Source of the DNA: Paenibacillus swuensis
GTDB taxonomy: Bacteria; Bacillota; Bacilli; Paenibacillales; DY6
Assembly: GCF_001644605.1 (NCBI RefSeq)
Contig: NZ_CP011388.1
Span: forward strand, 2,155,001 to 2,219,000
Direction: 5' to 3'
Length of the DNA: 64,000 nt
Made by a program: the position numbers and the translations under genes. The stretch's first letter is position 1. Every line of letters starts with the position of its first letter. Below, piece after piece: positions 1-9,419 of the stretch. The notes under the pieces were generated by a model. That model ran no database searches and was not told the DNA's origin. It saw only the letters and a list, made by a program, of their open reading frames with translations.

Positions 1-1536
1 GTAGCCGTCACGACGGACCGTGATTATGAGGCCAACGAGCTAACTATTAAAGGCAAGGCTGTGTTGGCAAGAGCGGAAGCTAAAGGTTATGCAAAGCTTC
101 TTAATGAACATAAGGAAGTCTGGTTGAAGCGCTGGGAGATTGCGGACGTCGAGATTCAAGGCGATGAAGAGGCACAGCAAGGCATCCGCTTCAACCTGTT
201 CCAGCTCTTCTGCACTTATTATGGGGAAGATGCGAGGCTGAACATTGGGCCCAAAGGGTTAACAGGCGAGAAGTACGGCGGAGCTACTTATTGGGACACG
301 GAAGCGTATGCAATTCCGCTATACCTGTCTACAGCCCAGCCTGAGGTTGCCCGCAATCTTCTCATATACCGTCACGAACAGCTTGAGGGCGCGTACCACA
401 ATGCCAGTCAGCAAGGGTTGAAAGGCGCACTCTATCCGATGGTTACCTTCAACGGCGTGGAATGCCATAATGAATGGGAAATCACATTCGAAGAAATTCA
501 TCGGAACGGCGCAATTGCCTATGCAATCTATAATTACGTGAATTACACAGGAGACCAAGATTATCTCCATGAGTACGGTATCGACGTCTTGACGGGCATT
601 TCTCGTTTCTGGGCAGACCGGGTGCATTATCATGCGGGCACAAAGAAGTATATGATGCACGGCGTTACGGGCCCTAACGAATATGAGAACAACGTGAACA
701 ACAACTGGTACACCAACACGATTGCTGCCTGGACACTCAGGTATACGCTACAGGTTGTTGACCAGCTCAAGAGTCTAGGGCACGATAAACCTCTCCAGGA
801 CCTGCAAATTACGGCGGATGAAACCGCCAAGTGGCAGGATATTGTCGATAACATGTACTATCCATACAGTGAAGAGCTCCAAGTATTCGTTCAGCACGAC
901 ACGTTCCTCGACAAGGATCTTAGGACGGCTGATACGCTGGCACCGGAAGAACGTCCGCTCAATCAGAAGTGGTCTTGGGATCGTATCTTGCGCAGCTGCT
1001 TCATCAAGCAAGCGGATGTACTTCAAGGGATTTACTTCCTGAATGATGAGTATACGATGGAGGAGAAACGCCGTAATTTCGAATTCTACGAGCCCATGAC
1101 CGTTCATGAATCGTCGCTATCACCGTGCATTCACTCCATTTTGGCGTCGGAGCTCGGCATGGAAGTGAAAGCTTATGAGATGTACAACCGTACAGCGCGT
1201 CTGGACTTGGACAACTACAACAATGATACGGAAGACGGCTTGCACATTACTTCAATGACGGGATCATGGTTAGCTATCGTCCAGGGTTTTGCCGGAATGA
1301 GGACAGCGAACGAATCGCTTTCCTTCGCGCCTTTCATTCCCCAGCAATGGGAACAGTACACGTTCAAGATCGTATACCGCGGACATTATGTGAAGGTCTT
1401 GGTGGACAAGAAACAGGTCACGATATCTCAAGAAGGGCCGGAGCTGTCCATTGGCGTGTACAATACCCGGTACAGCCTTCCCCCTAACGGCGAAGTAACG
1501 GTAGAGATCAGACAGACCGAGAGGATAGCTGAATGA
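1..1536 (+). CDS. mapA: Maltose phosphorylase (GH65), C-terminal part; 5' end outside window
   Basis: The reading frame is open from base 1, so the N-terminal beta-sandwich is missing and roughly 510 residues of a usual ~750-780 remain. GH65 phosphorylases split maltose with inorganic phosphate into glucose and beta-glucose-1-phosphate in the cytoplasm. The (alpha/alpha)6 catalytic core is visible: the segment [16 protein letters not shown] carries the expected general-acid Glu, [18 protein letters not shown] is typical of maltose rather than trehalose phosphorylases, and [11 protein letters not shown] matches the phosphate-site region. The last ~60 residues form the C-terminal beta domain. 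The stop overlaps the pgmB start (ATGA), so the two are translationally coupled, and PgmB would use the beta-G1P product. Kojibiose or nigerose specificity cannot be excluded from sequence alone. Confidence 0.9.
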   Translation, partial: VAVTTDRDYEANELTIKGKAVLARAEAKGYAKLLNEHKEVWLKRWEIADVEIQGDEEAQQGIRFNLFQLFCTYYGEDARLNIGPKGLTGEKYGGATYWDTEAYAIPLYLSTAQPEVARNLLIYRHEQLEGAYHNASQQGLKGALYPMVTFNGVECHNEWEITFEEIHRNGAIAYAIYNYVNYTGDQDYLHEYGIDVLTGISRFWADRVHYHAGTKKYMMHGVTGPNEYENNVNNNWYTNTIAAWTLRYTLQVVDQLKSLGHDKPLQDLQITADETAKWQDIVDNMYYPYSEELQVFVQHDTFLDKDLRTADTLAPEERPLNQKWSWDRILRSCFIKQADVLQGIYFLNDEYTMEEKRRNFEFYEPMTVHESSLSPCIHSILASELGMEVKAYEMYNRTARLDLDNYNNDTEDGLHITSMTGSWLAIVQGFAGMRTANESLSFAPFIPQQWEQYTFKIVYRGHYVKVLVDKKQVTISQEGPELSIGVYNTRYSLPPNGEVTVEIRQTERIAE

Positions 1537-2207
1537 GTAAACCATTGAAAGCTTTCATATTTGACTTGGACGGCGTCATCACAGAGTCGGCGGAATATCA
1601 TTATCTAGCCTGGAAGGCGCTGGCTGAGGAACTGGACATATCCTTCACCCGAGAATTCAACGAAGAGCTGAAAGGCATCTCGAGAATGGATTCTCTGGAC
1701 AAAATACTAACGCGCGGCGGTAGAATGAACGATTTCACGCAGGAAGAGAAAGACTCGCTAGCCACCAAGAAGAATGAGCATTATCGCACATTCATTAAGA
1801 AGATCACTCCCGATGATGTGTTGCCGGGCATTGAGCCACTGCTTGCAGAGATTCGCTCGCGCGGTTTGAAGATCGGGTTGGCCTCGGTAAGCAAGAATGC
1901 TGCGGACGTTATGAATTCCCTTAGACTGACCGAGGAATTCGACGTCATCGTAGACGCAGCAACCATCAGCAAAAGCAAGCCCGATCCGGAGATCTTCCTG
2001 ACGGCGGCACGGTTGCTGAACGTTGCTCCGTCCGAATGTATCGGCGTGGAAGATGCCGCAGCAGGCGTGACTTCAATTAAGGGAGCGGGTATGTTCGCGG
2101 TCGGTGTAGGCTCGGCAGAGACGCTAGCCGAAGCGGATCTGATATACGCGAATACTTCTCTGCTCTCGTACGAAGAGATCTTAGCGGAGTTCGAGAAAAG
2201 AACATAA
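1533..2207 (+). CDS. pgmB: Beta-phosphoglucomutase (HAD superfamily)
   Basis: Converts beta-glucose-1-phosphate to glucose-6-phosphate, feeding the maltose phosphorylase product into glycolysis. The 224-residue length is normal for the family. HAD motif I is FDLDGVIT with nucleophile Asp11 and acid/base Asp13. [10 protein letters not shown] holds the His23 typical of beta-PGM. Motif II Ser118 lies in LASVSKNA, motif III Lys149 in KSKPDPEIF, and the acidic motif IV is Glu173/Asp174 in GVEDAAAG. The start ATG lies within the stop of the upstream phosphorylase gene. A terminator-like hairpin follows the stop, so the phosphorylase-pgmB pair ends the transcript. Confidence 0.95.
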   Translation: MSKPLKAFIFDLDGVITESAEYHYLAWKALAEELDISFTREFNEELKGISRMDSLDKILTRGGRMNDFTQEEKDSLATKKNEHYRTFIKKITPDDVLPGIEPLLAEIRSRGLKIGLASVSKNAADVMNSLRLTEEFDVIVDAATISKSKPDPEIFLTAARLLNVAPSECIGVEDAAAGVTSIKGAGMFAVGVGSAETLAEADLIYANTSLLSYEEILAEFEKRT

Positions 2208-2228
2208 AGATGAAGTCTATAGATAGGG

Positions 2229-2259
2229 AGGAGGACTATGTAAAAGTTCTCCTTTTTTT
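2229..2259 (+). terminator. Rho-independent terminator after pgmB
   Basis: AGGAGGAC and GTTCTCCT form an 8-bp stem with one G-U pair around a 9-nt loop, followed by a run of seven T. Confidence 0.7.
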
Positions 2260-2395
2260 GAGCCGTTCTATTCAATCTCATCCAGCACTTGTTGATACGT
2301 ACGTTGACACTCTTCATATGCAACCCAATGTGATATATTCAAACTAGGATATGTAGTTGATTTGAAGGCTTTTTTTTGGGGAGGAGTGGCGTGGT

Positions 2396-3298
2396 GTGAA
2401 GAAGCTTGTTTTTTATGTCAGTACATGGAGTATATGCTGTGCGGTTCTGCTGAGTTCATGTGCTCAAGAAACCGCACCACCCCCCACTCAACCTATAAAT
2501 CAGGCGGAGGTTGAGGTTCAACCCCAGATCGTGCAACTCAAGAATCTGAAGAACCCGCAAGGTACAACGTTGGCACAACGGTTCCACGTCCCGCAGGGAT
2601 TCCAAAGAGTGCAGACTCAAGAAGGGACGTTCCAGCATTACCTACAGCACCTCCCGCTGAAGCCGGACGGAACCAAAGTCCGTTACCACAATGGCCAGGC
2701 TAAAGACGATGCTGCGTACCATGCGGTCGTTGACTATGATTTGGGGCGAGAGAATCTCCAGCAATGTGCCGACGGCGTGATGCGTCTGCGGGCCGAATAT
2801 CTATATGCCAACGGACAAGCGGATGCGATTTCTTTTCATTTTGTCAGTGGATTTAAAGCGAATTTCAGCACTTGGAGCACAGGGAAGGGAATTAAGGTTT
2901 CCGGGAACCAGGTTTCGTGGGTGCCTAATCGCAAGAATGATGATAGTTACGCAAGCTTTCAACGGTATTTGTCCGTTGTTTATGCTTATGCCAATACGTA
3001 TTCGTTAGAAGATGAATTGACTCCGATAGACAATGCAGATATGCAGATTGGGGACGTTTTCATCCAAGGCGGCTTTCCCGGACATGCCATTATTGTTGTA
3101 GATATGGCTCACAACCCGGCAACCGGAGAGAAACTATATATGCTTGCCCAGAGTTATATGCCGGCTCAAGATATTCAGATTCTAAGAAGTCCGGGTGCGT
3201 TGGAGGGCTATAAAAACAATCCTTGGTATTCATTGAGTGATGGGGGAGTCGCTACACCGGAGTGGACGTTCCAGAGCAATGCGCTCCACACTTGGTGA
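2396..3298 (+). CDS. DUF4846 family lipoprotein
   Basis: A 300-residue exported lipoprotein. The N-terminus is a short hydrophobic signal ending in the lipobox LLSSC (Cys about residue 22), then a Pro/Gln-rich linker. The remainder matches my memory of DUF4846: RFHVPQGFQRV, HYLQHLPLKPDG, LQQCADGVMRLRAEYLY, GDVFIQGGFPGHAIIVVD and LAQSYMPAQDIQIL. The biochemical role of the family is unknown to me; the conserved Cys/His-containing motifs would allow a peptidase- or transglutaminase-like fold, which is speculation. The start is GTG, with GGGGAGGAG ahead of it. It stands alone between terminators. Confidence 0.8.
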   Translation: MKKLVFYVSTWSICCAVLLSSCAQETAPPPTQPINQAEVEVQPQIVQLKNLKNPQGTTLAQRFHVPQGFQRVQTQEGTFQHYLQHLPLKPDGTKVRYHNGQAKDDAAYHAVVDYDLGRENLQQCADGVMRLRAEYLYANGQADAISFHFVSGFKANFSTWSTGKGIKVSGNQVSWVPNRKNDDSYASFQRYLSVVYAYANTYSLEDELTPIDNADMQIGDVFIQGGFPGHAIIVVDMAHNPATGEKLYMLAQSYMPAQDIQILRSPGALEGYKNNPWYSLSDGGVATPEWTFQSNALHTW

Positions 3299-3326
3299 CT
3301 AGGTTGCTCATCGTTCCCACTCTATG

Positions 3327-3383
3327 TTGTCCGTGCCTGATTAGGACAAAGTTTGCTCGGGGTAATGATTCCTTAAAAGGAGG
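3327..3383 (+). promoter_or_regulatory. Conserved upstream block of the DUF948-like gene, copy 1
   Basis: Contains the inverted repeat TTGTCC-N11-GGACAA (3327-3349), a possible SigB-like promoter GATTAG-N15-GGGTAA (3339-3365), and the ribosome site AAAAGGAGG. The same elements with the same spacings recur before the paralogous gene at 17879. The sigma-factor assignment is weak; the conservation is direct observation. Confidence 0.5.
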
Positions 3384-3391
3384 CGTTCACC

Positions 3392-3811
3392 GTGTCACAT
3401 GAGAAAAACGTCTCATTGGTTGCCGTGTCATTCGCGGCTTTAGCTTACTATGGCATACGTATATTAAGCAAGACGATGGAGTCGTTAACGGAGACGAATC
3501 ATACCCTGGCAGAGGTTCGCAAGGATACGCGGGAGCTGTCCGAGGGAGCTAAGCGGATACTGCATACGGCGGGGGATATCTCCAACGACGTGAAGGGGAA
3601 AATCCGTAAGGTGGAGCCCATCGTGGATACCGTTCAGGATGTGGGAGAAATGTTGCATAATGTGACCTCTACAGTTAAGGAAATTGCCGCCACAGCCTTC
3701 GTCGGGATCGGCAAAGGGCAAGTTCGTTCGGGAGGAAAAGGGGTATGGCGTAAGCAGAAGGACCTGCCTCAACGGAAGCAAACCTTCATTACGATTCCCT
3801 CTTCGACGTGA
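3392..3811 (+). CDS. DUF948-like general-stress protein, copy 1
   Basis: A 139-residue protein with one N-terminal hydrophobic helix (about residues 6-23, VSLVAVSFAALAYYGIR), then a Lys/Glu/Thr-rich amphipathic region predicted to be coiled coil (about 25-105), and a basic, low-complexity tail. This plan matches the YtxG/DUF948 family of small membrane-anchored stress proteins; the molecular role is unknown. It is nearly the same as the protein encoded at 17879-18340, differing in scattered positions and the C-terminal end. The GTG start is set by AAAAGGAGG eight bases upstream. A strong terminator follows. Confidence 0.75.
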   Translation: MSHEKNVSLVAVSFAALAYYGIRILSKTMESLTETNHTLAEVRKDTRELSEGAKRILHTAGDISNDVKGKIRKVEPIVDTVQDVGEMLHNVTSTVKEIAATAFVGIGKGQVRSGGKGVWRKQKDLPQRKQTFITIPSST

Positions 3812-3820
3812 TGATTTAAG

Positions 3821-3877
3821 AAGCTCGTGATCTAGCAGCTCTTCTGAGCTAAGGATCACGAGCTTTTGTTTTTTTTA
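3821..3877 (+). terminator. Strong rho-independent terminator
   Basis: A perfect 12-bp stem (AAGCTCGTGATC / GATCACGAGCTT) followed by TTGTTTTTTT. It closes the DUF948-like gene and marks the left side of the AT-rich block. Confidence 0.85.
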
Positions 3878-3999
3878 TGTTTTGTCATTGTAGAGAGAAT
3901 AGGTTTCGGTATAGTATGATGGAAAAAGACGACAATTTAACCAGTTACGCCAGAGAAACTTAAGAACAAGTTAATTTATAGCGTGAAAGGAATGATAAT

Positions 4000-4599
4000 A
4001 TGATTCAAAATATGATAGACAAAATAGATAGCGAAATATTTGAGGATGATGTGTATTTAAGTTTAGTTAATTTTGTCGTAGTGGGTAATAGCCTAAAGCT
4101 CACCCTTGAACTTACATATCAAGAAGATGAAAATGCACTTCAAAAGTGGGAAATTCACTGTAAGGACTATGGTGAGCATAAACTCGAAATATATTACTTT
4201 TCTGATTTGAAGGTTTTAGATGAGCATGAATATTTATGGGATTACAATAAAGATTTTTATGAACTTTACTTCAATGGGTCCATAAAAGATATAAAGAAGA
4301 TGATCGGGGAACTATATGTTGCTCATAGAGTAATTACAAATAACTTAATACCTTTTGGAACTTATATCAATGGTAATATGGAACGGTTATTAGAGTTTAA
4401 TTCAGGTCTTTTTGCAAAAGCTCCGGTGAATCTAGTTAAGGAATATTTCAACGTGCTGGAGTTTAATGGTTTAAAAGGAAAGTTATTACCATCAAAAAGT
4501 GATAAGCAACGGGATGGTAAGCAAACAGAATACAAGGTCATTATATTTGGCGAGTCATATGTGGTTGCAAAAGAGTTTCGTGCAATTCAGCTTCTTTAA
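4000..4599 (+). CDS. Hypothetical protein, AT-rich accessory gene
   Basis: A 199-residue soluble, acidic protein not recognised as any family. It has no signal peptide, membrane helix or catalytic motif that I can see. The N-terminal half alternates hydrophobic and charged residues, like a beta-sheet domain (LVNFVVVGNSLKLTLEL, WEIHCKDYGEHKLEIYYF), and the C-terminal half looks mixed alpha/beta. The start ATG follows GAAAGGAATGATAAT. Base use is very AT-rich (for example 4201-4260 has 15 G+C of 60), unlike the genes on the left, so it was probably acquired together with the cluster at 5410-12245. An immunity-type protein is possible but not shown. Confidence 0.6.
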   Translation: MIQNMIDKIDSEIFEDDVYLSLVNFVVVGNSLKLTLELTYQEDENALQKWEIHCKDYGEHKLEIYYFSDLKVLDEHEYLWDYNKDFYELYFNGSIKDIKKMIGELYVAHRVITNNLIPFGTYINGNMERLLEFNSGLFAKAPVNLVKEYFNVLEFNGLKGKLLPSKSDKQRDGKQTEYKVIIFGESYVVAKEFRAIQLL

Positions 4600-4637
4600 T
4601 TACTGCCCGAAATGTAAGTACTATTTGTCTGTATTTT

Positions 4638-4922
4638 CTAAATTGTAAATCCCATTGGAAAAAAATTTATTATTTTTTTGGTAAAATAATAGTGTAAGAA
4701 TGCTTTGTGATCTTCCTGCGTCCAGTCATGATTCTCGTTAATGGTCAATAGCCGCTCTTTGGTATTCGGGATCTTACTGAGTTCCATTGTACGAATCTGC
4801 ATGCCATCCATGAACTGTTGAGGTGAAATTCCAAGGCCAATTTTATGTATTAAGTTTAATTGTGCTTCCATTTCTTCACGCATCCTTCTCATTAAAGTTG
4901 GGTTTGTGTGAGTATAAAACAA
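4638..4922 (-). pseudogene. Short open frame, possible remnant of a regulator C-terminus
   Basis: 94 codons with a TTG start that lies inside a palindrome and has no ribosome site; internal ATGs (for example LMRRMREEMEAQL) also lack one. The segment MRRMREEMEAQLNLIHKIG looks like the C-terminal helix of MerR-type regulators, followed by a short acidic region, but no DNA-binding part is present. I read it as a decayed fragment or chance frame in the AT-rich block rather than an intact gene. Confidence 0.3.
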
Positions 4923-4953
4923 AACTGACCACTGCTAAATGGTCAGTTTTGTT
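4918..4953. terminator. 14-bp palindrome with T-rich flanks, possible bidirectional terminator
   Basis: AACAAAACTGACCA (4918-4931) and TGGTCAGTTTTGTT (4940-4953) are perfect inverted copies around an 8-nt loop. T-rich sequence follows on both strands, so it could end transcription either way. A regulator-binding palindrome is the alternative. Confidence 0.5.
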
Positions 4954-5409
4954 GTTTTATGAAAGACAGGGGTAGCCTTCCCTACAAAATGCAGCAAGCA
5001 TGAAGAGCCATTGTTAGGAAATTACAATTCTTTGTCGGAGCTAAACTGAGATGATAATATTGGACTAGAGGTAATATCCAATTATAGGATGGACATTTGG
5101 ACGGGGATGAAAGTACTACTGGGACATTGCGTCTTACGGTACTTCAAGGTATGCATTGTACATAAGATATTGTTGTGAAATTTTTTAAAGTAGGATGATA
5201 AACTGGGAATGTACTTATCGTCATGTAGGATCGGTAAGACAAAACTATAAAGAAGAAATCACGTCCTTAAAAATGGAAAATAGAGTATAATTGTAATGCT
5301 AAACTAACAAACAATCCCCATTTATAGAGTTATCAGTGATTAAGATATTTATAAATTTGCTCTGTTTAGCAATCCACGACAGATCATAATTTTGGATGAG
5401 GTGACGTTT
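4954..5409. other. AT-rich intergenic leader of the TIR/RyR operon
   Basis: About 450 bases without a credible gene. A TATAAT box occurs at 5286-5291 but no good -35 lies 16-18 bases upstream. A second weak candidate is TTGTGA (5173) with GATAAA 18 bases later. The length of the leader suggests room for regulator binding, but I see no clear operator. Confidence 0.4.
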
Positions 5410-7116
5410 TTGAATTTAATAAGTGAGTTTAGATATTTAGATTTTCGGAATTATCGGCAGGTGCGTATAGCTTGGGTGATGTTTTCTATAATCTCCGCGG
5501 TAATTGCCTTGGTATCAGGGTTTTATGGCTTTCATTATGAGGCTCATTATAATTTAGCCCAATCTATCCATTCTACTCTACGGCTTTTTATTTTTGATTT
5601 TGATATGCCCTTGAATGCTGCGGCTCCCTTTATGCTTGAGTTAGCAAGATGGTCCGCTGCAACTACTGTGCTTTCTTCGCTGTTATATATTATCCTTACG
5701 AGCAGCTATCACTATCTCAGATTTTTCTTCCTACGCTACAGATATAATAGAACAGTCATCGTCGGTCTTAATAAATATTCATTAGAGCTTACGATGGAGT
5801 TATTATCAAAGCACAAGAATGTTTGTGTCATTGATTACGATGGTCACCCTTCTTATATTGCAACTGCCGTACGGCAAGGTGCAGTTGTCATCTCTGGTCA
5901 TTTGTATGATGTAAAAAATCTTCAATCGGCTTGTATTCACCGAGCAAAACACATTGTTCTGTTTAGTCTGGAGGACTCTACTAATATAGAAACGCTGCTT
6001 CAAATAACAAGTTATTTCAATAAGGTCAAGATGCCTAGGCAACCCATCAAGGTAAAGGTTCATTTAAAGCAATTTGCCTTTGATGATATGTTGGATGCCA
6101 TTCAGCGGGATAACCAAGCAACTTATGAATTACATAGCTTTAACGTTTATGAAAATGCAATTAGAGTACTATTCAATAAATATCCTTTCTATGAAAATAC
6201 AACGGTTGAGCAGGGTTCGCGCTGTCCTCATCTTCTTATTGTTGGTTTCGGGCACAGTGGAGAACATGTGTTTATACAAGCTGCGAAGCTGGCCCACTTT
6301 CCCCGTCAGGAAAAAATGAAAATTTCAATTCTGGATTGCAATTCTAATGAGTACAAGGAAGTGGCGCAACAAAAGTACGCTCAATTGCTTACGATGTTTG
6401 ATGTGAAATTTATTGAAGCGAATGCTTTGTCCTATCCATTTGAACTATTAGAACCTCCGACTTATATCGTAGTAAGCACAAACCATGACATGGATAATAT
6501 ATCAATCGCGATGCGCTTGAAAGCTACTTTTGCAGAAACCAATGTTTACACGAAAATGTCATCCGATGCGGGGCTTTCTCCATGGCTGGATGCGAATCAA
6601 AATTTGTATTCTCGATTACACACGTTTAGTTTAGGAAGGGATGTCATTTCGGAGGAAGTTATTCTGGAGGATAAGCTTGAACAATTTGGCCGGAAAATTC
6701 ATGAGTTATATTGCGATATCGCTTCTGATGCAACAAGTTGGAATCAGGAGGCGCTGTTCAGCAGAATGTCTAACATTTCGCAGGCGGATCATTATAATGT
6801 GAAGCTTCGAGCGCTAGGACTAAAATATACCACGCAAAAAGAGCATGCATTGACTAAGGATGAGGTGCTTCATCTATTTATTCAGCACAGCGAGGTGTTG
6901 GCGATAAGTGAGCACAACCGCTGGAGGGCATATCACTACCTTTATGGCTGGAAGCCTGCTGTTATGAATCAACTCAAAGATTCGAATCTAAAGCTACATC
7001 CTGCATTAGTCGAGTGGGATCAGTTATCAGAGCGATATAAGCAATACAACCGGGAATTTGTGAATAAGATGTATGAAGTAATCGAGCATGCCAAATATTT
7101 TATTGTACGAATCTAG
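5410..7116 (+). CDS. Two-TM TrkA-N protein with C-terminal RyR domain (channel-like)
   Basis: First gene of the five-gene cluster, about 568 residues. Two hydrophobic helices lie near residues 18-41 (AWVMFSIISAVIALVSGFYG) and 77-105, separated by a short loop like that of 2-TM ion channels, but without a TVGYG-type selectivity filter. Next come two Rossmann-like TrkA-N/RCK units: the first has a degenerate glycine loop (VIVGLNKYSLEL), the second an intact one (LLIVGFGHSGEHV). The C-terminal ~75 residues match the RyR domain: ISEHNRWRAYHYLYGWKP, then LHPALVEWDQLSERYKQY. Known family: NAD-binding Kef/Trk-type membrane proteins, some with RyR domains. I infer a ligand-gated membrane effector. 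Start: TTG 5410 sits behind GATGAGGTGA; TTG 5392 is an alternative. Confidence 0.75.
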   Translation: MNLISEFRYLDFRNYRQVRIAWVMFSIISAVIALVSGFYGFHYEAHYNLAQSIHSTLRLFIFDFDMPLNAAAPFMLELARWSAATTVLSSLLYIILTSSYHYLRFFFLRYRYNRTVIVGLNKYSLELTMELLSKHKNVCVIDYDGHPSYIATAVRQGAVVISGHLYDVKNLQSACIHRAKHIVLFSLEDSTNIETLLQITSYFNKVKMPRQPIKVKVHLKQFAFDDMLDAIQRDNQATYELHSFNVYENAIRVLFNKYPFYENTTVEQGSRCPHLLIVGFGHSGEHVFIQAAKLAHFPRQEKMKISILDCNSNEYKEVAQQKYAQLLTMFDVKFIEANALSYPFELLEPPTYIVVSTNHDMDNISIAMRLKATFAETNVYTKMSSDAGLSPWLDANQNLYSRLHTFSLGRDVISEEVILEDKLEQFGRKIHELYCDIASDATSWNQEALFSRMSNISQADHYNVKLRALGLKYTTQKEHALTKDEVLHLFIQHSEVLAISEHNRWRAYHYLYGWKPAVMNQLKDSNLKLHPALVEWDQLSERYKQYNREFVNKMYEVIEHAKYFIVRI

Positions 7117-7160
7117 GTTATTTCTTTTTATATGTACATACCGAACGAGGTGCATTGTGA

Positions 7161-9404
7161 ATGGATTTCTCAAAAGTAATGGATATGGGGACTGGTGTAC
7201 CCATTTTTATAAGTTACGCTTCCTTGGATGTTGATCCTGTAAAAGAATTGGTTGCAAACATAGAAGAGAGGGGCTATTCGTGTTGGTATGCCAATCGAGA
7301 TATTCGTTCTTCTGCTCAATATAATACCGTCATCAATGAACAAATAAACAATTGTGAGATTATGATTGTAATGGTCACCCCTAATGTGGAGCATTCAGAG
7401 TTTGTTCCCAAAGAAATAAGCCTTGCCTATGAAAAGAAAAACGAAAAAAAACCGACGGTATTGCCAATTCTGTGGAATGTGGATAGCTATCCTAGTAATG
7501 TATCGCTGTTTCTAACCAACAATCAGCATCTTAACCGCAAGGCGTTTGAAGATTTGAATTCCTTCTACAATGTACTGGCTGAGGATATTGAGGAGATTTA
7601 TGCGAAGCGTGAGGACAGGGTGAGTGACGAGCGTATAGATCGTAAGCCTGCACGTATAAACAATTATTTTATCAAAAATCTCAATACGATATCCACTGAC
7701 TGGTTGAACCAGCAAGCTCAAACCTTTGTTCAGCCAACTTCTTACGAATTATTGCTTAATCGGCTTCGTAATGAACATTTCATCCAACTGCATGATAAAG
7801 GTCATACCGGCAAATTTACAGCCTCTGTTATCGCATTAATGGATTTACAGGTTCAAGAAATCTATGAGTGGTCAACGGTGAACAGTTTATCCGAGGTGCT
7901 TCGTTATGATATTCCGGAGAAATCAGGTGTGGTTCTTGAAGCGGGGGCTGACCTTGCAGGGTTCGTAGGACATGTAAACGAACGTGAAATCGAGAAGTAT
8001 TGTGAGTTTCTTAAAGGCTCCCAAAGTTATTTTATTCTAATCTCAGCCACATCTCAGCCACATCGATATTTCGTTAACCAGAATATCGCATGGGAGGGTG
8101 CTTCGGATTCGTATAATCTGCTAAGTACACATATATCTGTGCAGTATGCTAATGAGGATAGACAGCGGATGCTAGCTGTATTGAATAGAAATGACCTTAT
8201 CTCTTCTGTTATTTTCCCTAGGGACTGCAAGTCTTTAATTCAGAAAATAGAGTTGTTCATCCATGGCCAGCTGGATGAAGAGTCTTTTATCGCAAGCAAT
8301 TACATTAATACGAAAAATCGTATATCGGATTGGTTTGCTGATCATTCACATTATACCGATATCGCCTTTTACATAACGCTTACTTTGTATGAAAATTATC
8401 CTTTTGCACGTGTGATGAACAGAGCTTCAATATTGGCGAATAAGCTACTTCATTATTTGCAACAGGAGCCTAAAGAGGCGTCAACATTAAACAGAGATGC
8501 CTACTTAGAGAGGTTCCACGCACATGTAATTAGGAATAAAAAAATGGGGTATGTTGGAGAGGCTGTGGAGCAGGAGGTAGTTGCTTATAAATATGTGGAT
8601 GACAAAGGAGCAATATGGGATCACCTCTGGTCCCAGTATCCACAATATCAACCTATTATTGTAGAGTGGCTGGCGTCTATACAAAGAGAAGACAAAGCTA
8701 TGCGCAAAGTTATTATTGGTATACTTGTTCAACTGATGTCAAATTATGTAGAAGATATTATTCATGTGGTCATCCTAAAATGGTTAAAATCCGATAACGC
8801 TGGAGATCGTATCTTTCTAATCAGTGTACTTAAAGAGTATGCACGAAAAGATATTGGTGCGGCTAATTTAGTCTATCAATTAATAAATAAGTGGTTAAGT
8901 CTCAAGCAATATAATATGGAATGGATATCGGCAAAACTGCTGGGTACACATATCGCAAAGGTAAATTTTGAGGAGAGCCTACTGATGCTACGAAATCTGT
9001 ATTACTCTCCGAGTCCTAATATTAGAAACAATGCAAAACGCAGCTTTAACTACATAACCAGCGTAGTAACAGTGGAGCGCCAATATGAAGAGGCATATTA
9101 TCAATTCTGGATTGAATGGATTATTCGTATGGATGTTGATGCTGCAGAAGTGATTCTAATGATGACAGAGCTTTTTGGCCAGAATCTAGCGTTATTTCTT
9201 TACGCAGACACTAAATATGATAAGAGTTTTTGGCTAAAGTACTTTCTATCCTGCCGCTTCTTTGATGGGAAGGATTTCATTAAAGTCAGGGACGCCACTC
9301 AGCAACTATCCAGTAAAATATATCAAACCAGCAAGCAATTGCCGAAAAATGAGCAAAGATGCAGAGACTTCGAGGCATTATTCTCTAAGTATAAGCAAGC
9401 ATAA
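7161..9404 (+). CDS. TIR-domain protein with degenerate P-loop and helical-repeat tail
   Basis: Second gene of the cluster, 747 residues, cytoplasmic. Residues ~13-135 are a TIR domain: PIFISYASLDVDPVKEL, CWYANRDIRSSAQY, INNCEIMIVMV and FVPKEISLAYEKK, in which Glu85 occupies the place of the catalytic Glu of NAD-cleaving TIRs. Residues ~165-400 resemble a STAND-type NTPase in layout, but the Walker A place reads LHDKGHTGKFTAS (about 210-222), lacking the first Gly of the canonical loop, and no clear Walker B Asp is seen. From ~430 on the protein is all-helical with HEAT/TPR-like periodicity, as expected of a sensor or scaffold. TIR-STAND proteins are known anti-phage sensors. The gene starts 44 bases after its neighbour and precedes the SPFH gene by 15. 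Confidence 0.8.
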   Translation: MDFSKVMDMGTGVPIFISYASLDVDPVKELVANIEERGYSCWYANRDIRSSAQYNTVINEQINNCEIMIVMVTPNVEHSEFVPKEISLAYEKKNEKKPTVLPILWNVDSYPSNVSLFLTNNQHLNRKAFEDLNSFYNVLAEDIEEIYAKREDRVSDERIDRKPARINNYFIKNLNTISTDWLNQQAQTFVQPTSYELLLNRLRNEHFIQLHDKGHTGKFTASVIALMDLQVQEIYEWSTVNSLSEVLRYDIPEKSGVVLEAGADLAGFVGHVNEREIEKYCEFLKGSQSYFILISATSQPHRYFVNQNIAWEGASDSYNLLSTHISVQYANEDRQRMLAVLNRNDLISSVIFPRDCKSLIQKIELFIHGQLDEESFIASNYINTKNRISDWFADHSHYTDIAFYITLTLYENYPFARVMNRASILANKLLHYLQQEPKEASTLNRDAYLERFHAHVIRNKKMGYVGEAVEQEVVAYKYVDDKGAIWDHLWSQYPQYQPIIVEWLASIQREDKAMRKVIIGILVQLMSNYVEDIIHVVILKWLKSDNAGDRIFLISVLKEYARKDIGAANLVYQLINKWLSLKQYNMEWISAKLLGTHIAKVNFEESLLMLRNLYYSPSPNIRNNAKRSFNYITSVVTVERQYEEAYYQFWIEWIIRMDVDAAEVILMMTELFGQNLALFLYADTKYDKSFWLKYFLSCRFFDGKDFIKVRDATQQLSSKIYQTSKQLPKNEQRCRDFEALFSKYKQA

Positions 9405-9419
9405 TAAAGGAGAGATAGA

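Noticed and set aside
2304-2336. Promoter TTGACA...TGATAT before the DUF4846 gene
   Set aside because: The spacer is about 21 bases, too long for a SigA promoter.
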